Origin: Trileptium ribeirensis
Lineage: Eukaryota; Nematoda; Enoplea; Enoplida; Thoracostomopsidae
Reading direction: 5' to 3'
Length of the DNA stretch: 64,000 bases
NCBI GenBank assembly: GCA_030248225.1
Contig: JASANE010024794.1
Coordinates: forward strand, 1-64,000
Shown here: one piece after another, positions 27,501 to 42,500 of the stretch
Numbering within the stretch: position 1 is the first letter of the stretch
Layout: every line of letters starts with the position of its first letter
Made by a program: the position numbers and the translations under genes
The notes under the pieces: model-generated
What the model saw: only the letters and a program-made list of their open reading frames with translations
Databases searched by the model: none
What the model was told of the DNA's origin: nothing

Positions 27501-30500
27501 ACCCATTAGAATTTACGTTTTTTTCAAAGAATTGACGCCTGAAGGGGTCACTAGAAAATTTAAAAATGGCTGAAAAAATTGTTAAATTGTAAAAACGGTA
27601 ATATTTCGATTTTAAAAACCTGTATAACGAAGTCTGAAATACGTAACAATATATACACGCATATCGTAGGCCAAACGATCAATTATTTTGGTCACCAAAC
27701 CTAAAATATGCATGTATATATAAATATTATGGCCAAAACTGAAAAAACAAGCGTCATAGAGGTATGTTGGGACACCTGAAAGAAAAAATATATTGTATTA
27801 ATTTTTATAAAATTACTGACCCCTTAAGGGGTCATGACCCCTAGTTTCCGAAATGACCCCTTGCTACTGACACCTTAGGGGTCAGTAAATTTTTCCGTTT
27901 ACTGACCCCTATCCGGGATGGCCTAAAATAACCCCGGGACATTACGTAATTTTACTGGAATGTCTTCCATTTCACCGCGTAGAACTTGCTCTATTAAATG
28001 AGAGTAGTGGAGGCACTATCTCGCTTTCCAAATCCCCGCATGTTCTTGATTTCCCGCATGTCCTACCCCACAACTCGTCCGACCTCCCCTCATGTTAAAC
28101 AAAATTTCAAAACTTATTAATATCTCTAAATTTCAAATTTTCTACGTGCAAAATGTTTTTAAATATTTGTAACTCGACAAAGCATCTAAACCCTTATATA
28201 GTACTTGGTTATGCGGCTGCCTTAAATGCATGATTTGGACCAAAACTGGTTCTAAAATAGGCTCGAGGTACAGAAAATACACGCAAATGGTAAATTTCTT
28301 CAACCACTCGTTCAAGCTATATAGGCGTATTTGGCCCCATTCTGTAAAGCAATTATTCATCCTCTGTATAGCAGGAAAAAGTATTGCCATTATCTGGCTG
28401 TGAGGTTAGGTCAAAAGAGCTTTTGAACGGGCCCAAAGAATCAAAAAATGTTAGTATCTCTTAAACCGCTAGAGCTATACAGGTAATGTGCTGCCGGTCA
28501 TTATTTACACCGCAAGGTTGGGTGAAAAATGGGTTTTCAAGGTGGCCATGGGACCCAAAATACACGAAAATGGTAATATTTCTATGTACTTGAATATCAA
28601 TATATCTTCTCAACTATTCCAGCAAAGTGGCAGATATTGGGTGACTCATTTTGTAATTTAATACATGTCTCTCCAATTTACAAATTCAACACTCAGAATT
28701 TACCACCTTGGTAATAAGACAAGCTACCAATAAGTTTGTTTTGCACTCTGAATTGATAAAACACCAGTAATATAATAGCTAACTTACGTCTGGAGAACCA
28801 ATTGTTTAGTATCGGCATCCTTAGCAAGATATGCTGTTAAGCCGACAGCCGAGGAACCTTTGCCTGACGTATACTGACCACGCGGGACCAAGCAATGAAC
28901 GTACTGCAAAAGCTGTGATTTACTTGTGCCTGGATCGCCGCAAAGAAGAATATTTATTTCCGACCTAAAAATTTCTTCTGTACGGTATAATTAGTTTCCT
29001 TTTAAAATGACAACACATATACCTAATTCCAGAGATCAGCTAGCCATAAAACTGACATAGAGGTTAATTTTAGAGACTATTTTATTCGGGTAATAGTTGT
29101 GATAAATTAATTGTACTCCAAGTGGTGAGTCCATAGTGTACACATTTCATCACTACTGCACTAAATACTTCATACGTATTACATAAATAGAAACTAAAAA
29201 TATGAAATTACGCCAATACCTAACTGAAAAAAGCTCACACTATCTAACATCACAGCGGACATTGACGACGAACCCAACTAAAAAGTATTTATCACAAAAG
29301 CCAAATATGCTAATTGCAAGAAACACAGACGCATATCTTAATGGACCACGCCGATGCGGGGCGTCATCATCCTTTGAACTCGGCTGGTCCGTTGGTCACG
29401 ATCAGTAGCAGCTGTCATTATCACAGGGAACATCTCGCGTGGCGTGACAATGTACGCCATAGAATGCCACCGAAAGCGGCTTCCATCTCACGCTTGACAA
29501 CTCGTCCCCACAGCTGGAATGCCCTCCCTCGTGGTCGTGTCCAATCGACAGGTGGGAAATAGGTTGTCGCTTTCAATCAACTGGTCTGGAACAAGGGGAT
29601 TGACGAGGTTTTATACACAGCACATGACCAAGCCAGTTGAGACTTAGCTTTACTGCATCGCCAACTGTGTATATTGGCTGGCACCGCCGTTGAGTATGCG
29701 TACATGAATATGATCTAAACGCGAAATGCCAAGAATACGACAGCAGCACATCATCTGGAAAGCATTGATTTGGCCATTGTCGTTTTCTCGAACCACCCGC
29801 GTTTCGTAGGCATGTCATGACGATCGCTCGCAAGACCTTTAGCTTCTTTTGCTGCATAATGTCTCTGCCAGACCACATGCGTTTATTATGGCAAGCGAAT
29901 ATTCTAGATGTTTTATCAACTCTATTGGCAATCTGGCCTGTCCAAAGTGGGGGGACACCCACTTTCCAAATACGCCATGTTCGTGAGATTTTCCCCCATG
30001 TCCCCCCACTCGGCCGAAACCCCCCATGTTCAACTAACTCCAAAATTTTTTATGTCTGAAAATGTATGTTTTTTGTTTGCAAATACATTCGCGGTTGTAA
30101 AAATGAATGCAAATATGGAAATATTTAGCATTTTTAAGCAAAATTTACCCCCCCCCCCCACTTTAATTTCCCTCCGAGCATGAACATGGGGCCCCCGAAG
30201 TCCCCCACATTTCGGAGGGCTGTGGACAGGCCAGGCAATCTCCGAAGATGTCCCACCTGTACCGCTGAGCACTGAACCAAGGTACGACTACTCATGCACA
30301 ACTTCAAGCTTATGACCTTGTGGGGTACACTTTGCATACCCCAATTTTGGTAGTTTATGACCTTCGACCTCATAATGAAACACACATGGACAGACGCTGA
30401 TATTCTTTTTTTCAACAACACCTGTACTGATTACGATTACCGTTATATAGCATTTTTGGCGCTAGTGCACTTTGACGTTATTTACCAGCGTATGCAAGCT

Positions 30501-33500
30501 GCCAGACTTGACTTCGGTCAGGGGGCACTACATGTCACGAAAAAAATTTTCGGAAGCTTGGCGTGGGACATGTGTTTTTGGCTTCATTTGGCCAACCCGG
30601 TTTGAAGGCCTCTGGCTCATGCTATGCTAGGTCCACCATACCTCATTATGAACGTCGGAGATGCTATTACTACATCTCACAGCGACATTAAATTTCCTTC
30701 CAAGAGACTGGTGCTATGGGCCAAAAAGTGCCGATCTAGCCCCCCCCGGACTAAATGACATGGTTTCGTGAAATGACCCCTATTTATAACGCTAAAATGT
30801 CGTTTTTAGCTTGAAAATACATTCACAGTAGTAAAAGTGCATGAAAACATGAAAATATTTAGTATTTTTAAGCAAAATTTATCCATAGAATGAACATGGG
30901 GGCGCTCGAAGTTCCCCCCAACACTTTTCGGAGGGATGTGGACAGGCCAGATATGCATGATTGCAGCACATAATAACGATTACTAGACGCGTCTTATTCT
31001 ACTAAAATTGGATTACACGAATTAGAGGATTACATGTGATTGAATTCTGAATGAATGAGTAAAAGTGGAGCGAAGAATCCTCACTGGCCAAAGTGGTAAA
31101 TTTCGACGGTGTCAGTTTCAAGTTTTTTTGGGGTGCATAACTCAAGATCGACTGAGCGGACTGACTCGTGCGATAGCTCATTTGATAGCTTTAAATCTCT
31201 ATTTGTGCCTTTTAGTTAGCCCTGAAGCCCGATTCTGACAAAAATGACCGAGGGCCACGTACCAGGCCCTGAAGAGGTCCGAAAAATCACGCTACTTACT
31301 GTAACTCGACAACCAATGTGATATCAGAGTCAACTCATTTTGTATAGCAAATAATAAGGCTCTATAAATCTTTATATAGTGCTTGTCTATGCCGTTCTCT
31401 TAGGATGCCGGATTTGCGGCAAACCGTGCTCTAAAATGGTCCACGAGACCCAAACAACATAAAAATGCATCATCGCTGCAACCGGGCGAGCTAGATAGGT
31501 ATGTTTGGCCCAATTCTGTAGAGCAATTCGTCATCTATATAACTGCAAATAGTATGTTGCCACTATCATTATTTTGCTGCAGGGTTGTGTCAGAAAGTAT
31601 TTTTAATGGGCCCATTGAACCCAAAATACACGAAAATGGTAGTATTTCTTTAACCACTCGAGCTATGCTGCTGTTTTTGGCGCCATTTTGCAGAACAATT
31701 CATCCTATATGTATCTGAAAACTGCGAGCAAAATAATCAGTATACCTTCTCAACTACTGCAGCAACGTGGCCGGTATTCTGTGGCTCATTTTGTAATTTA
31801 GTGGTCAATATAGTAGCTTTGCATATTTTCTCTGAATTACATATTTAAGTCAGAATTCAGTATCTTGGCGGTAATAAAACCTATTAGTCTTATTGTACCA
31901 TGCGAAACGATGCAGATGCTAATTTTGCTAAATTTTAACATCAAAAATTATGACAAATTCTGGCATTTTTTCAAAGTGTACGCGAGTGTTAAAACGTGTT
32001 AATAGATTTTCGGATGCGCTAATATGGTAAAACCAAGTTCCTACAGCATGGCGTGTATCCAATACGGAAAATGTTAAGTGCCTACATCGTGAAAACTAAC
32101 GTTTGAAATAAGTTTAAATCTCTACTTACAGTTGTGATGTCGAAATTTTCCGTCTTTTTAGGCATTGGAAGAAAGAATAAAGAATTTGGTGGTGTGGTGA
32201 ACCCAGGGTTTTTTTGAGCATTTTACTGAGCATTTGCTCAACTTTTCTTAGAAATGCTCAAGGTTTCTTAGAAATGCTCAACCTTTTGCTCAATGTCAGT
32301 TAACCCTAAGAATATATATCGTCTAGTCTACTGTTCTCTGTCACCACTTCAATTTTCTTGTTTATTCAATGCCCAAAGTTTCGGGATTATATTTGAAAAA
32401 ATTGTTCTCAGCTCTATTTTTATTTGAAAGTTTCAAACTAAAATAACATTTTCAAAAATTTTCTTTTTACATAGCAAGGTAACATCAATGCGATAGTAAA
32501 CCGATAGTTGCTGAAACATTTAATAATTTAAAAGCATGCAGTTTTGGGGTTGCTCCAAAATGCTCAATATCTCTTAGAAATGCTCAACTTTCTGCTCAGG
32601 GTCAGATTTGAAAAAAAACCCTGGGTGAACCTGTGCTTAGAATATCTATAATGTTGCTTTCAATGCATTGTCGATGTACTTTTGTCTTTTTGGGACTTTT
32701 AAATGTGCTCAGGAAACAGAATGTGGAACGTCTAAATGGTCATTAAGCGCAGAGTAGCCGCGCTGGCTCCGTCACCCATCGGTTTTGCGTTACGAGTTGC
32801 GTGCGTCACACTGCAAACAAAATACAATGTCAGACTAAGAACACAATGGCTTGTATTATAAATAACTTCGTTTATCGCAGGTTTGGTAAGAAACTTACCT
32901 GAAACTGTTACGACCCGCAGCGGAAAAATCTTTTTTGGTTCCCCCGAACAGAAGACACAGGATTCCTTTCTTGATATCATCGTGCTCGAAAATGCTAGGT
33001 GCTATAATGCGTGTAAACAATATCAAGCGGAGTTGCATTGTCTGAATACTAAATCGTAGCACAAAAAATTTATATTATAAATTCAAAACCATATCCCATC
33101 TCACTAAGGGCACAATCAATATTATTAAAATAGTTTTATCTTACGTCTGAAGAACGACAATATTTCTTTGACAAGGTAGGATAAAATTTTATGCGACAAT
33201 AATTACTTTTGCCATTAAGGCAAAATTGGAAACGATAGCCTTAAAAAGAACTTTGGTCGCATCACTGCCCAACATGACTGCACACGGGCTTATTTTCAAT
33301 GTTTTACTAGTACAAAACATAAATAAAAACATTTTTTATATTTAATTTTATACAATTTTTATTTAATAAACATATAACATTATAGGTGATACAGAAACGG
33401 CATATTTTGGTTATTTTAACACAGCTTATTCTAATTCACTGTATCAACCAATAAAAGACAATATAATCCATATTATTATCAAAGCATGTGTGAGCGTGAG

Positions 33501-36500
33501 GTAAATATCTGGCCTCTCCATAGAGTACCCACGCAATATTTTTGAATTCCAAAGGATCGGTGCCCCGGAATTGTCAAGACACATCTATAATAACCCTTCT
33601 AACAAAACCGAAATTAATAAAAGTCAATGTAACTGTTTTTATTTTGATTATCGATGATAAAAATGGCAGAGACCTGATTAGCAGGCATATATTATAATAA
33701 CGACAAAAGCTAAGTACGACATGTGCGTTATAAAGACATAGAAACCAAGGTAAAGTACAATTTAAGACCTTAGACAACGCTGCCATGTTGTTTTACAAGT
33801 TCTACCACCACACAGCATTATAAAGCAACGTCAAGACCAGCATCTAATTTCCGTAAGCCCGTATCTGAATGAATTTCAAAAAATTCTCTAGTGATGCAAC
33901 GGAACCACCAAACATCAAACCATTTACGAATACATTATAACCGCCCAACTAAACATAAAAACGCACTGACGCACGCCAAAAATGTTTTGGGAGTAGTTTT
34001 GTTATTTTTCCTCGGAAAAATATAATTACGCTTTTACGCCCCAAGTTCGACATCAGATTAGATTAGACTTGTGTAACGGTGTGATAATTTGCACAGGTCC
34101 TAATAGTAGGACCCTTTGCATCACCGTGTTGTAATTCTTATAAACCTAGATCAAACCTCTGAGTTGCAACACAAAAACCTATTAATTTACTCAAACACAT
34201 AGTCATACCATTAGTAACTGCTAGTTGTTGACCACCTAAGAACCTTTCCCTAACTTCACCCCATTTTTTGCATCTGAAGACAAAATGTTCAGACGTTTCA
34301 GCTTCCTGGCGACAGTATTCGCAGAGACTACTTTCTCTCAGTTTCATAACCTTAAGATGGGCATTTAGAAGATTATGCCCAGTTAAAACATGTATAGCAA
34401 TCCGCAGTCTATCTTTGCTAAGCTTCCATAAGAAGCGAGATCTCCTATAATTGACTTCAGGAAAGAAAATCCTTGTCTGCCTGCAATTTATTCCACCTCT
34501 CCACCGTCTAGCTTGTTGTCCAAACAGAGAACGCACCAGCGAAGTCTTCACAATAGAAGAGGAAACTGGAACACAAGGTTCCGGCCCAGACACATTCAAT
34601 AAAGCACCTTTCTTTGCAAGGCTGTCCGCAATTTCATTCCCTCTAATGCCTGAGTGTCCCTTGACCCACGACAAACATAACACATTTTCGGCACCTAGTC
34701 TATTTAATTTCTTATGGCATTCAAGAACAGTGGCTGACGACACTACCGGCTTATCTAGAGCCTTAAGTGCAGCCTGGCTGTCACTGAAAATCCAAATATT
34801 CCTTCCCCTAGTACCTTGTTCCACGAGATGTTCGTCACATCTACAAATTGCAACAATTTCTGCCTGGAAAATCTTTGCCTTGGACCCTAATGCGAAGTGT
34901 AATCTATGTGTATTATCAATAACGACTCCAGCCCCTACTCTAACTCCACAATCTGTGTCCATGAGTGAACCATCAGTATAGCACACAAGATCGCCATCTG
35001 ACAGGGTTCCCTCATGTCTTACACACCATTTCCTATTCCAACTGAAAAATCTTAAAATTCTGTCCGTTGGCATTACTATGGTATCACATATGCCTCGGGC
35101 AAATCTTTGCAACCTATAATATCCACTACCCTCGCACTGAGCAAGCCATAGCCCAGTGGTTCTCAGGTGGTAGTAGCTTTCAACTGCCAGTTGATCAATA
35201 ACGAGACCAATAGGTCTAATTCCCATAATGGCCTCTAGACCCTCCAGAGAAGCAGAACGAAGTGAACCTGTGATCATACGACAGGCCAGACTATGAACCT
35301 TCAGAAATTTTCCCAAATAAGTTTTCAATTTGCTTCTGTGCCACCACATTGCACAGCCATAAGTTAGGGATGGAAGCACTACCGCAGTATAGAGGTAGGA
35401 CATCGACTTTGGCCGTAGCCCCCAATTAACACCGACTGCACCCTTTATAGCAAAAAGAAGTTTTATTGCTTTCTGAGATGCCTGTTCAATATATCTCCAA
35501 CTCATTTTTGAGTCTAGATACAACCCTAAATATTTTACGCTATCACAAGGCCTCAAAGTAGTACCGTTCAAGGTTATATCCCTATATTCAGCCCTTGATC
35601 TCTTGCGAGTGATAACCATAAGATTCGTTTTACTCGAACTTATCGAGAGACCTCTCCTACTACTCCAATGTAGCATCGAGTTAAGCGCGTTTTGCATACG
35701 TCTACATGCCACACCCAGAGATGTGGCGGAGCAGAGTAAACTGATATCATCTGAGTAAGCAATACTCAAAACTCTCGATTTGTCAAAGTAAGCCAAAAGA
35801 TCATCCACAACTAAGCTCCACAGCAGAGGTGATAGTACACCTCCTTGAGGGAAGCCCCGAGTAACTCTGACACTGGCAGTTGTCTTGCCTAGTTTTGCCA
35901 GAACTATTCTTGAATTAAGCAGGTTAACCAGCCAGTTCTTTATATATTCCGGCAACTGGAATCGGCTGAGACCAGCTAAGATGTATTCTATCATAGTACT
36001 GTCAAAGGCTCCAGACACATCCGCAAAAACCGCTACCACGTATTTGCCTTTGTGCATCTCCCCTTCAATCCAGGATGTGGTAGCATGCAGGGCCGAGATT
36101 GTACTCGTACCACACCTGTACGCGTGCTGATTCCGATGTAACGGATATTTGACCAATATCACATCCCTAATATAATTATCAATAATTTTCTCCATAGTTT
36201 TAAGAAGAAAGGAAGAAAGACAAATTGGTCTAAACGCCTTTGGATCCATATAGTCCCTCTTGCCCGGTTTGGGTATAAAAATTACATTACATATCCTCCA
36301 CTGTGATGGAATATAGCCAAGTCTCAGGCTAGCCTTAAATATGCGCTGCAGTAAATAAACAGAGCATTCGCAGGATAGCCGAAGCATGATTGGATATACA
36401 CCATCAACCCCTGGCGATTTGAAACTTTGAAAGGAACTGATCGCCCATTTGATTCTCTCTATAGTCATCAATTTACTTATCTCCATAAGTTCACTTAGTT

Positions 36501-39500
36501 TTAAGATCCTACGAGTCTCCATTATTCTAGACGGCGGCGGGGTGTGAAGAACAGGGACCGACGATGGAAAGTGAATGAACAGCATCGTCATAAGTGTCCC
36601 ATAATCGTCAGCAGTGACCCTGCCATCTATGTTGAGTACTCTGCCCAGACTTACTAGAGGCCTCATCTCAAGTATCCTTTGCATACGAGAGTTCTCGGCC
36701 GTGCTATTAACCTTATCACAGAATCTCCTCCAACTCATTCTCTTTGCCTCATGAATCATCCGTTCGACATCACTTGACCGAAATATTGTTACTAAATATC
36801 TAATACTGCAACACTATCCTCCACAGTATCTGATTTAATTGAGAATATTTTCTTGTAACTGCAATTTTGTGTGATAATTATCCACAGTGGGGGGCCACTC
36901 TCCAAATCCCCATGTTCGTGAGATTTTCCCCTATGTCCGCCCCTCCACTCGGCCGAAACCCCCTATGTTCAACTACTTCCAAAAAATTTTTATGTCCGAA
37001 AATTTATGTTTTTTGTTTGCAAATTGTTTTTAAACATAATTTATCACTACTTATAAAGCTAATAAATTATTATAACTTATAATACCCAGATACCTTTTAT
37101 TATGATATTAAAACAGTTGAATACGCGAACTCCTAAATAGGCTTTTTCGCAATGGGCGCATTGCTTTCATGGAATTGCTGTCAAAAATGACTGTCGAAAT
37201 TCGTAACAGGTAGGGAAAGCACTTGTAGCAGGGTCTCGAACAGTTTTTTCGAACGCATTTAAAACAGATTCGATCACTTTTCGTACACCATCTACATTTT
37301 TAGTATGTATTTAAAAATATCTTAATATATAACGTTATTTTCTCATTGAACATTCAATTACGTATTTAACAGGTACTGTCGTACATGCACTGTTTCAACA
37401 TGTACAGTAGAATATATTCCAACAGACACCGAAAACCTTGAGCAAATATCCGGTGACTTCTAACAACGACTGCAAAAACTTCTTTCAACGACTGCAAGAA
37501 GCACCACTTTCAAGTTTAGCACAGCAACATAACAGAGCATCGTGAAAACCATACAGAATTTAGTTATTGTGCCATAAAGAAAAAATACTGTTGTAACCAC
37601 TAACAGCACGAGGTAAAAATCCTCAAAATGACCAGAAAACAACGCGATCTAAGACGTGACACTGCAATTTCCCAGCAACCTATTTCTAGTAACTCTATCG
37701 AGATTGCAGAGCGTGAAGCATAGGTACACCTACGCCTTTCGCGTACACAGCCAATCAGCTTTTGATGGCATATGTCGATATGCTATGTGGATATCACACA
37801 ATACCGCACAACTTAGAACAAAACTAACACTATAAGTTTCCCATGCTCAAAAACCAACAAGTGCAAGCTATCCGCCTCCCGGAACGTCACAATAAAATTA
37901 GGAATGTTGGGTCGAGGAACAATGGTGGCTCCAAGCCGTCGTACCCATGGAACCATGGGTCGCAGAGCAAAACTGACACCGGCACCGTTTCCCAAGCCCT
38001 AAAACAACCAGTGAAACTTTTCGAACAAAGACCCCGACGTCAGAACAAAAGGACGCCGAATTTTTGGTTGAGGAACCACGAGTGTGCCATACCTCAAACA
38101 CCATAACTCGAGAACCGGAGCCTTAATCGAAAAACAAAAAAGAGGCATCGGAATATATAATTTTACTATGAAATAAAACCAACCAGAGAAAAAAATCCGG
38201 AAGTTAAGATAAAAATAATCATGCTTTTGTGAAGGGTACTAAAACAGTTTTAAAACACTCATTTTGACCTCTGACCCGGAACCAGATCCTCAGTGCCTGT
38301 TCGAATAAGGTCAAGATCATGAAAATCGGTTATGTTGTTCCCAACTTATGGCCGAACATACACACAGAGACGGAATTTAAACGCTTTCACTCATGCAACG
38401 CACAATCTTCGCTACAGTCTGAATACACAGGTTTCGTATTTATACAAAAATCTTTGCGACAGGCCCCACAAAACAGGAATTTTTTAATATTATATTGGAT
38501 TCATCATAACAACGAGTTAAAGCGATGGAGGTGTGCCAAAAATAGCAATTACTTTTGCAGAATTTTTATACAGTATTGCGGCAACGCGTACGTAACTAAG
38601 TGAACAATATAGCTATCGAGGTAAAATTCTGATATGACCGCAAAACACAAGGCCCAGAACATGGAAATGATCAAGACCACATTACAAAATTTTTAACTAA
38701 AAAATTGAAATGATGTAAATTAGATGGCAGGAAACAACAGTTTGGAAGGGGCATTCATAAATGCATAACGGAGCTAAAAATACTTTAAAGTAGACGTCAA
38801 ATACTCGGCAGAAACGAAATATGATACATCGCAATATAGGGTTTCAGGCAAAAAACAGCTATTCAACGGGCTCTTGAAGCCAATAAACCCATTTAAAGCT
38901 TAACTTCAACATAATGGCAGATGAATATCATATAACAGCCCGGCTTATCAGTTTTGCCCTGGATCCTAACGAAGGCAAATTATGAAAAAGACGGTAATAC
39001 AGTGACAAGTTTGTTCGAGATCCACAATATTTGTCACTTTTGTGGTCGAATCGTCTACTACACAAAAATATAATTTAATCAGTTTCCACCCTGTATTTAC
39101 AACAATGCTTCAACCCTCCCAAAAATACACATTTTATCAGAAAACATCTAAACAGAAATGTGTATTATGGACCTTGTTCTCACGAAGTGACAATATCTCT
39201 TGCAACAATCCCCCTAAAAATAAAGTCACATTTCGCACGAAGCTATTGCACAATTATTTTGTTTCCAACTACGGAGTAAAATACTGTCGGCGTCAAACTG
39301 TCAAAGCCGAACCACGTTTTAAGCAGACAAGAAAAAAAGGGCTATGTTGAATCAAGCGTTACATTCAACTCTAAAACCACTGGCTTTCGCACCTAAGGTT
39401 AATGCTACCAATTATTAATTGAATGTTTACTGCCGTAGGGCCTGGATTTTCTAAAGAGAGGGCTCGCATTTTCGATGGGCCCTGTTGGTACCCCTTAGTA

Positions 39501-42500
39501 AATTTTTTTGCTCCCGGTGGTAAAAACAAGTTGAAATAGAAACTTGACAAAATTTCTGCAAAAAGCCCTTTTGAAAGTAAAACTTTGATTAAATAAAGTA
39601 AAAAATAGTAGACAAGTTCTGTTTAACATCAATGAAGACGCTCCTGCACCGTTTTAAGGCTATTTTAACATTTTTGCGTTTTCCATCCAGTGAAATTAGG
39701 TGCTCTCAGGTTCGAACAGCGGCAAAGGAACGTTATCCCTGGCAATTTTGCCAGCGAACAGGGCATCCATGCCAGCTGAATAATGTCACCAGCCACGCTT
39801 TCAGTTTTTCGATTTTCGGAAAAATAATGAACAGCGGCAACGCACAATGAATAGGTTCCCAGTTCCCACAAATAGTGAACGCAAATCCGAAATCAGTTGC
39901 GACCCTGAAAAAGGGTAGGATCCAAATACAGGACGCCGCGGGTAAAATTCTATAACTAAGCTGTACTTCTATACCCCGTGAGTAAAATAATTCATAGCGC
40001 TAACAACTCGACTAATACTAATGGCGAAGGGTGTTTATTATTCACAGTCGGGAGTGTTTACGAATATTTTAACACACACCTAAAGCGTGAGCAAGCCTGT
40101 CGTACACATCTTTCTTTCGTGACAGTTGAATAATTTGCGCAATCCGATCTTTCGACAGGTGAGACCTAAAACGATAAAACAGTTGCGACGCATATGCATA
40201 TATTGGGGAATTCGCAGTGTGAAGGCTTTTATCAGTACAGGTGTTACTGAAAATAATAATGTCAGCGTCTGTCCATGTGTTGTTTGATTATGAGCTCGAA
40301 GGTCGTGAAGTGTCAAAAAAGGAATATGCAAAATGTAGCCTCCCCCGACCTTACAAAAATTAAGTTTAAAAAAGCCAAATTTAGCATACAGTCTTACTAT
40401 AGGCCGGATAGAAACATAGTAACGTCCCACTAGAATCGACCCATATTTTAAAAAATTTTAATGGAAATGTAGTCCCCCCGACCACATGTATAATAAAAGA
40501 AACCGAAGGTCGCAAGAACCATAGTAGTATATAAGTTCATCATCATTGCACCATGATATAGGGCCGTGCGGTTAACTGGGCAGCTAGGGAACCCTTCTAC
40601 CTAACCCTAATCTATTCCGCGCATTATCTTTGGAATGTAACATCGAAACGCCTACCGAAAGCTAAGACGTTCGCCGAATCTTATAACGCCGTTAAACCAA
40701 ATCTAGTATCTCTAGAAGTAGCTTTCATTTCAAGTGTCGTATGTTGCAGGAAGGTGTAGCCCCCCCCTGACTTAACAGCTATCGGGGTGCCAATTTTTAC
40801 AAGGCCTATGGATCTGCCTGAATTTTTTGTCGGACATCCCCCACTTATGGTTGGTTTATGAGCATAAAATGGTATCTGTAGGTGCTGTCTCCGTTGCGAC
40901 AGGCTTGTTTTAAATTGGTCGATTTTTAACACCAAAAGGGCCCTAGCTGCACCAATTTTACGTCGCAAGTCCTCCAAATCGCTGACCGCAACCCTGTCGT
41001 TCCGACCTGCATATAAACAGACCACGGCCCACATGTCACTGCGTCAACCTAAAAAACAATGACGTATTTGGGTTTGAAATTTGACCACCAGGGGGCCCTT
41101 TCCGACCCCTGTAGCAGGTTTCAGGTAGCTCGTTTTGCAGAAACATCGATATTTGAAAAATTCAGGATTTCTGACGTCGGAAGGGGTCTAGACACTGTAC
41201 ATTCGAGAACGTTTCATATTTTGGCTTCAAAAAGTGGTGTTTAAAAAGTACATGGTTTCGTGAAACGATCCAAGTCCATTTATACTGGCTAGTCCAAAGT
41301 GGGGGGGAGGCATTTTTGGCTGCCCCCCCCGGCTCAAAGACCTCTGTTGAGAAAAAATTACATCTAAACGCGACAAAATCAAGCAAAAAAAATTGCCCCC
41401 CCCGGCAGGTGAGCTGGGGGACCTCCGGCTATAATTTCCGAAGTTTGGACTAGCCAGCTGTCTTTTTATAACTACTTTATTAGACAACATCCATTTGGTA
41501 CCTATAAGCTATTATAATATAATTCTGAGTATAGAGAGTGAAACGAGCGAAGCTAAAGGTTCTTAGTAGCGGTGATAGTGGGAGAAATTTGATAATGTCC
41601 GTTGTTGGGGGTTTAGGGTGACGCTCATAACTCAACTTTGTCTGGTTGGATTGATTCGAGCAATAGCTTGTTCGAAGCTTGAAATCCATTTAGTTAGGAG
41701 CGAAGTCTGATTCCGGTATCTCCACTCCGAAAAAATGCCAAACTGGCTCGCGTGTGGTCCCACAGAGGCCGAAAAATTGCGTTACTTGTTACACGAAAAA
41801 TAGTGTAGATATCGAGTCAAATTGGACTGTTTGTAGAGCAAATAAGTGACTATTAGACTATTGATTTGATACACGGTTTTCTCAAGATGTAAGCTTCTCG
41901 GGTATCTATCAGCATAGACAAAATTATCATTTTCAAGCTAACCGTTTCGAATTTACGATAATTGGCCAAACAAACAGCCCAATAATTCTAGAAATTTTCT
42001 CCGCATTCTAGGAAATTTGCTTACTCGCCGTAAAAGCCCAAACTGAACAACATTAGATCCGTCAAGCAGCTATTACTATTCCAAAGCTGACCATTCAGCC
42101 CATACATCAGCGTAATTCTTGATTTTCAGTTACTGATATTATCCTTTTTGTTTATACAGTATCTTACTAAAATATTTTTAATATAATATTACGTATTACT
42201 GCAGTACGCGTCAGAAATGACCGTAGCACTTCGAGCCAGTGGCTGGCTCGAGATTTCAAAGCTATGTAAATTAATAATAAATTCTATTTTTAGAACAAAT
42301 TTGTTTTAAGCGATTCTCGACCGAGCGACAATCATTTTTGGCGGGTACTGTATATTATTATATTATTATGTATATTATAAAATACTGCCCCCGCTCAGAA
42401 CTCGCAACAAGGCTGTACATACAGCGGGTTCCCAAGGGGTTTAGCGTCAACAGCCGGCGAACCCGATTGGCCGACATAATTCGGCCACCATCAAACATTT

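Noticed and set aside
34451..34981. 176-codon plus-strand open frame
   Set aside because: Antisense shadow of the LINE RNase H region.
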